Shown here: positions 58,839-64,000 of the stretch, piece by piece
Layout: every line of letters starts with the position of its first letter
Position numbering within the stretch: the stretch's first letter is position 1
Assembly (NCBI GenBank): GCA_963843275.1
Contig: CAWJJM010000006.1
Coordinates: 124,001 to 188,000, forward strand
DNA: 64,000 nt
Origin: CAWJJM01 sp963843275
GTDB taxonomy: Bacteria > Acidobacteriota > Thermoanaerobaculia > Multivoradales > JBCCEF01
Reading direction: 5' to 3'
Program-made: the position numbers and the translations under genes
Notes under the pieces: generated by a model
Seen by the model: the letters and a program-made list of their open reading frames with translations, nothing else
Databases searched by the model: none
What the model was told of the DNA's origin: nothing

Positions 58839-58942
58839 GGCGGCAGTATCGCACGCGGCCGCGGGCCCCCGACGACCCCGCCGGCCCCCCGGCGGCCGGC
58901 GGCACGTCGAACGGTTTCCGCACCCTCGCGGGGTCCCTCCGT

Positions 58943-60703
58943 TCATCCGGCGGCGGGATCGGCCCAGCGCGCCGGCCGCCAGCCGCGCAGCGCGTTGACC
59001 AGGGCGATCCCCTCGGCCCGCCGCAGGTCCTCGCGCCGGATCGGCGCCTCGCGCAGCCGCCCCGCCGCCAGCAGCACGCCGCGGTAGACGCCCGGCAGGC
59101 AGCCGCAGGAGAGCGGGGGCGTGCGCCAGGAGCCGTCGAGACGGACCGCGAGGTTGGCGGTGGTCGCCTCGGTGAGCTCGCCGGCCGGGTTCAGCAGCAG
59201 CACCCCGTCCGCCGCCGGCCAGCGCGCCCGCCGCAGGTCGTAGGGCGCGCGGCGGGTCGTCTTGTGGAAGAGCAGCGGATCGTCCGGGTCGACGGGCTCC
59301 GGGTCGACGGCGAGTGCCAGCGGACGGCCCGGCGGCGCCGGCAGCGGCGCGGTGGTCACCGCGACGCCGCCGTCGCGCTCGAGGACGGCGCGCACCCGCA
59401 GCGGCGCCGCCGCGCCCGCCACCGCGGCGGCCAGACGCGCCACCACCTCCCCGCGGTCGCAGGCGAAGCCGAAGTAGTCGGCCGAAGCCGCCAGCCGCTC
59501 GAGGTGCCGTTCGAGCAGGGGGAACCCCGGCCCCGGCTCCCAGCGCAGCGTCTCGAGCAGGCCGTGCTCCGGGCGCCCCCCGGCGAGCACCCGCGCCTTG
59601 AGCAGCGCCTCGTCGTACTCGCCGGCGGCCGAGGAGTCCCAGGTGATCCCGCCGCCCACCCCGTAGGCCGCCCGGCCGGCCTCGAGGTCGACGACCACGG
59701 TGCGGATGGCGACGCTGAAGCGGGCCCGCGGTCCGGGAGCGCCGGGCGGCGCCAGGAATCCGACGGCGCCGGTGTAGACCCCGCGCGGCGCGTCCTCGAG
59801 CTCGCGGAGGATGCGCATCGTCCGCACCTTCGGCGCGCCGGTGATCGAGCCGCACGGGAACAACGCCGCGAACAGCTCCACCAGGCCGGTGCCGGGCCGC
59901 GCGCGGGCGGCGACGGTGGAGGTGAGCTGCCACAGCGTCTCGTAGCGCTCGCTCTCGAAGAGCCGCTCGACCCGCACCGAGCCGGGCACCGCCACCCGCC
60001 CCAGGTCGTTGCGCAGCAGGTCGACGATCATCAGGTTCTCGGCCCGCTCCTTCTCCGAGCCGAGCAGGGCCGCCCGCCGCTCCCGGTCCTCCTCCGACCA
60101 GCGTCCGCGCGGCGCGGTGCCCTTCATCGGCCGCGTGGTCAGGCGCTCGCCGTCGAGGCGGAAGAACAGCTCGGGCGAGACGCTGAGCACCTGCCAGCGC
60201 CCCAGGTCGAGGTGGGCGCAGTGCTCGGCCCGCTGGGCCCGGGAGAGGCGCCGGTAGAGCGCGCGCGGGTCCCCCGAGAAGGCCGCGCTCAGGCGGAAGG
60301 TGTGGTTGACCTGGTAGGTGTCGCCGGCGGCGATGTGCTCGCGGATCCGCCCGATCCGCGCCGCGTGGCCGTCGCGGTCGAGCGACGGCCGCCAGCTTCC
60401 CAGCCGGAACCCCGCGCCCTCCGGGGCGGGCCCGGGACGGCGCTCGCCGAAGAGGCCGAAGCAGAGCAGGGGGGGACCGCCCTCCTGCGACGGGCGCACG
60501 ACGAGCGCCGGGTCGAGGCCGGGCGCCGCCTCGTAGGCGACGTAGCCGGCCGCCCACGCGCCCGCCGCCACGGCGCGCTCGACCGCCGCCAGCGCCGGAC
60601 GCACCTCGCCGGGCTCGCGGGCGGTGACCACGCCGCGCAGCCCGGCGAAGGCGAAGCGCTCCCCGCCCGGGGTCCGCAGGTCGTCGAAGCGGGCGCCGCG
60701 CAC
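58943..60703 (-). CDS. Fused aminodeoxychorismate synthase component I and 4-amino-4-deoxychorismate lyase (PabB-PabC)
   Basis: The 586-residue enzyme covers two steps to p-aminobenzoate for folate. The PabB domain (about 1-375) has GDTYQVNHTF, RPMKGTAPRGRW with the catalytic Lys, ENLMIVDLLRNDLGRV and CGSITGAPKVRTM. The PabC-like PLP domain (about 395-586) has FHKTTRRAPYDLRR with the expected PLP-binding Lys and LLLNPAGELTEATTANLAV. The glutamine amidotransferase PabA is not in the window. The GTG lies six bases after a TATCGT -10 candidate, suggesting a leaderless mRNA. Confidence 0.93.
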   Translation of the reverse strand: MRGARFDDLRTPGGERFAFAGLRGVVTAREPGEVRPALAAVERAVAAGAWAAGYVAYEAAPGLDPALVVRPSQEGGPPLLCFGLFGERRPGPAPEGAGFRLGSWRPSLDRDGHAARIGRIREHIAAGDTYQVNHTFRLSAAFSGDPRALYRRLSRAQRAEHCAHLDLGRWQVLSVSPELFFRLDGERLTTRPMKGTAPRGRWSEEDRERRAALLGSEKERAENLMIVDLLRNDLGRVAVPGSVRVERLFESERYETLWQLTSTVAARARPGTGLVELFAALFPCGSITGAPKVRTMRILRELEDAPRGVYTGAVGFLAPPGAPGPRARFSVAIRTVVVDLEAGRAAYGVGGGITWDSSAAGEYDEALLKARVLAGGRPEHGLLETLRWEPGPGFPLLERHLERLAASADYFGFACDRGEVVARLAAAVAGAAAPLRVRAVLERDGGVAVTTAPLPAPPGRPLALAVDPEPVDPDDPLLFHKTTRRAPYDLRRARWPAADGVLLLNPAGELTEATTANLAVRLDGSWRTPPLSCGCLPGVYRGVLLAAGRLREAPIRREDLRRAEGIALVNALRGWRPARWADPAAG

Positions 60704-60709
60704 CGGGCG

Positions 60710-60715
60710 ACGATA
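60710..60715 (-). promoter_or_regulatory. Leaderless-type -10 element of pabBC
   Basis: TATCGT, then CGCCCG, then GTG at 60703 on the minus strand. It supports this GTG as the start; there is no Shine-Dalgarno. The 88-base gap to the upstream pyrophosphatase stop has no gene. Confidence 0.45.
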
Positions 60716-60791
60716 CCCGACCGCCGGCGGCGCGGGGGTCCCGCCGGCGCTCGCCGGCGGGGCCCCCGCCGGGCGGGCGGACGGGCCGGGC

Positions 60792-62879
<2,088 letters not shown>

Positions 62880-62916
62880 CGGAAATGCTCCTCCTCGTTC
62901 GAAAAGACCAGACGCC

Positions 62917-63489
62917 TCAGCCGTTGAAGCGGTTCATCGCCAGCTCGGCACCCACGCTCCGCCACGTCTCGCAGGCGTCGGCGGCGCGGGCCACCATCTC
63001 GTCGACCTCGTCCCTCTCGCCGGCGGCGAACGGCGCCAGCACGAACTCCACCAGGTCCTCGGGCGGCTCCGGCGGGCCGATGCCCAGCCGCAGGCGCGCC
63101 ACGGCGTCGCTCCGCAGCTCGCCGAGGACCGACTCCATCCCGCGGTGCCCGGCGGGGCTCCCCCCGGGGCGCAGGCGCAGGCGGCCCAACGGCAGGGCCA
63201 CCTCGTCGTACACCACCAGCAGGTCCGCCAGCGCCAGGCCGTGCCGTTCGACCAGGCAGAGCGCCGCGTACCCGCTCCGGTTCATGTAGGTCTGGGGCTT
63301 GGCCAGCAGCAGGCCGTCCCCAGGGCCCTCACCGGGGACCGACCCCGTCAGGGCGTTGCACTCCGGGCGGTCCAGCGCCACGCCGCACCGCCGGGCGAGC
63401 TCGTCGACCACCCGGAAGCCCAGGTTGTGCCGGCTGCCGGCATAGCGCTCGCCGGGGTTGCCGAGCCCGAGGATCAGGCGCCGGGGCAC
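62917..63489 (-). CDS. pth: Peptidyl-tRNA hydrolase
   Basis: Pth recycles tRNA from peptidyl-tRNA. The 190-residue protein has LGLGNPGERYAGSRHNLGF with N11 and catalytic H21, KPQTYMNRSG with N70, and VYDEVALPLGRLRLRPGG with D95. Length is normal. It follows rplY by ten bases on the same strand, the usual rplY-pth pairing. The 37-base gap to hppA is short enough for shared transcription. Confidence 0.96.
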   Translation of the reverse strand: MPRRLILGLGNPGERYAGSRHNLGFRVVDELARRCGVALDRPECNALTGSVPGEGPGDGLLLAKPQTYMNRSGYAALCLVERHGLALADLLVVYDEVALPLGRLRLRPGGSPAGHRGMESVLGELRSDAVARLRLGIGPPEPPEDLVEFVLAPFAAGERDEVDEMVARAADACETWRSVGAELAMNRFNG

Positions 63490-63498
63490 GGGACCGGC

Positions 63499-64000
63499 TC
63501 AGCCCTCGTCCTCCTCCGCTTCCTCGGCGCCGCGGCGGCCGACCAGCTCCGGCTCCTCCGGCTCGGCCTCGATCAGCATCGCCTCCTCTTCCTCCTCGGT
63601 GACCTCGGCCTTGCGCGGCGCCGAGACGCCGGCGATCACCCGGTCGGGCTCGATGGCCAGGACGACACCCGACGGCAGCTCGAGGTCCTCCGCCTCGACG
63701 TGCTGGCCGATGTGCAGCGCGGAGACGTCGACGCGGAGATGGCGGGGGATGTCGTTCGGCAGGCACTCGACCTCGACCTTGCGGTGGACGAAGTCGAGGA
63801 TGCCGCCCTCGTTCTTCACCCCGTCCGGCGTGCCGACCAGCTCGACCGCGACCTCGACCCGCACCTTCTCCTTGAGGTTGATGCGCTGGAAGTCGACGTG
63901 GACGATCTCGCGGGTGATCGGGTCGACCTCCATGTCCCGGACCATGCAGTGGCGCTCTTGCCGGTGTCGCCGAGCTTGAGCAGGAAGACGGCGTTCTCGG
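63499..64000 (-). CDS. rplY: 50S ribosomal protein L25 (CTC-type), partial and with an apparent frameshift near 63958
   Basis: L25 binds 5S rRNA. The main frame shows MVRDMEVDPITREIVHVDFQ, the family signature, then a TL5/CTC-type C-terminal domain (LVGTPDGVKNEGGILDFVHR, CLPNDIPRHLRVDVSALHIG) and an acidic tail rich in Glu. The upstream residues NAVFLLKLGDTGK are in a different frame; one added base near 63958 joins them (GKERHCMVRDM). The N-terminus lies outside the window. The break is probably a sequence error, since L25 is conserved. Confidence 0.9.
   Translation of the reverse strand, partial: RERRLPAQARRHRQERHCMVRDMEVDPITREIVHVDFQRINLKEKVRVEVAVELVGTPDGVKNEGGILDFVHRKVEVECLPNDIPRHLRVDVSALHIGQHVEAEDLELPSGVVLAIEPDRVIAGVSAPRKAEVTEEEEEAMLIEAEPEEPELVGRRGAEEAEEDEG

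Overview
The window is a very GC-rich (about 70% or more), gene-dense bacterial chromosome segment of about 55 genes. There are no rRNA genes, insertion sequences, prophage genes or CRISPR arrays. A diderm, Gram-negative-type envelope is implied by apolipoprotein N-acyltransferase, a SPOR-domain protein and a lipoprotein-sorting-like domain. The gene mix (RsbRST stressosome, DUF255 thioredoxin protein, tandem M16 peptidases, membrane pyrophosphatase, two Ku genes, lineage-type secreted proteins) together with extreme GC content suggests Acidobacteriota, perhaps class Thermoanaerobaculia. That placement is an inference, not a proof.

Layout, left to right. 1-2.9 kb (minus): the protein-quality operon tig-clpP-clpX (clpX runs off the edge), followed upstream by tRNA-Leu(TAG) and tRNA-Lys(CTT). 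3.1-7.2 kb (minus): an overlapping operon of a GT4-like glycosyltransferase (one frameshift), a polytopic ArnT/PMT-like glycosyltransferase and a Nudix protein with a degraded catalytic box. 7.5-8.6 kb (plus): prfB with the programmed frameshift. 8.6-13.4 kb (minus): NfeD, short NfeD, slipin, SPOR protein, and an lnt gene broken by three frameshifts. 13.5-16.6 kb (plus): an M1 aminopeptidase and a membrane protein, divergent from nfeD across a palindromic promoter region. 16.6-19.75 kb: a DUF255 thioredoxin protein with a fused DsbD-alpha-like tail, and a PlsC-like acyltransferase. 19.8-24.2 kb (minus): a complete stressosome operon, rsbR-rsbS-rsbT-(HATPase-SpoIIE phosphatase)-(hybrid histidine kinase/response regulator). 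24.3-29.0 kb (minus): a YhaO/YhaN (SbcDC-like) nuclease-ATPase pair.

29.1-41.4 kb: a secreted protein, a site-2 protease with CBS domains, a YihY/BrkB protein, a sodium symporter with a tiny partner subunit, ligA, a fused E1 alpha-beta 2-oxoacid dehydrogenase, and DNA polymerase X. 41.5-48.6 kb (plus): a signalling block of a CheB-CheR-PAS fusion, a histidine kinase, a NarL-type regulator, a degenerate sugar-nucleotidyltransferase-like protein and a GAF-like histidine kinase. 48.7-52.4 kb: two M16 peptidases, one with and one without the zinc motif. 52.4-55.1 kb: strong hairpins, a sigma-54-like promoter, a short leader ORF, an NAD-dependent epimerase and a glycosyltransferase. 55.1-64 kb (minus): PAP2 phosphatase, two tandem Ku genes with a small zinc-ribbon protein, a sterol-desaturase-family protein, a PabB-PabC fusion, a membrane pyrophosphatase, pth and rplY (runs off the edge).

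Several genes carry a TANNNT-type -10 hexamer six or seven bases before the start codon and no Shine-Dalgarno sequence, which points to leaderless transcripts. Five apparent single-base frameshifts occur: three in lnt, one in a glycosyltransferase and one in rplY. They are either assembly errors or real lesions; reads are needed to tell. The best candidates for new biology are the stressosome/two-component chain, the tandem Ku plus zinc-ribbon cluster, the leader-ORF region before the epimerase, and the leaderless promoter class.
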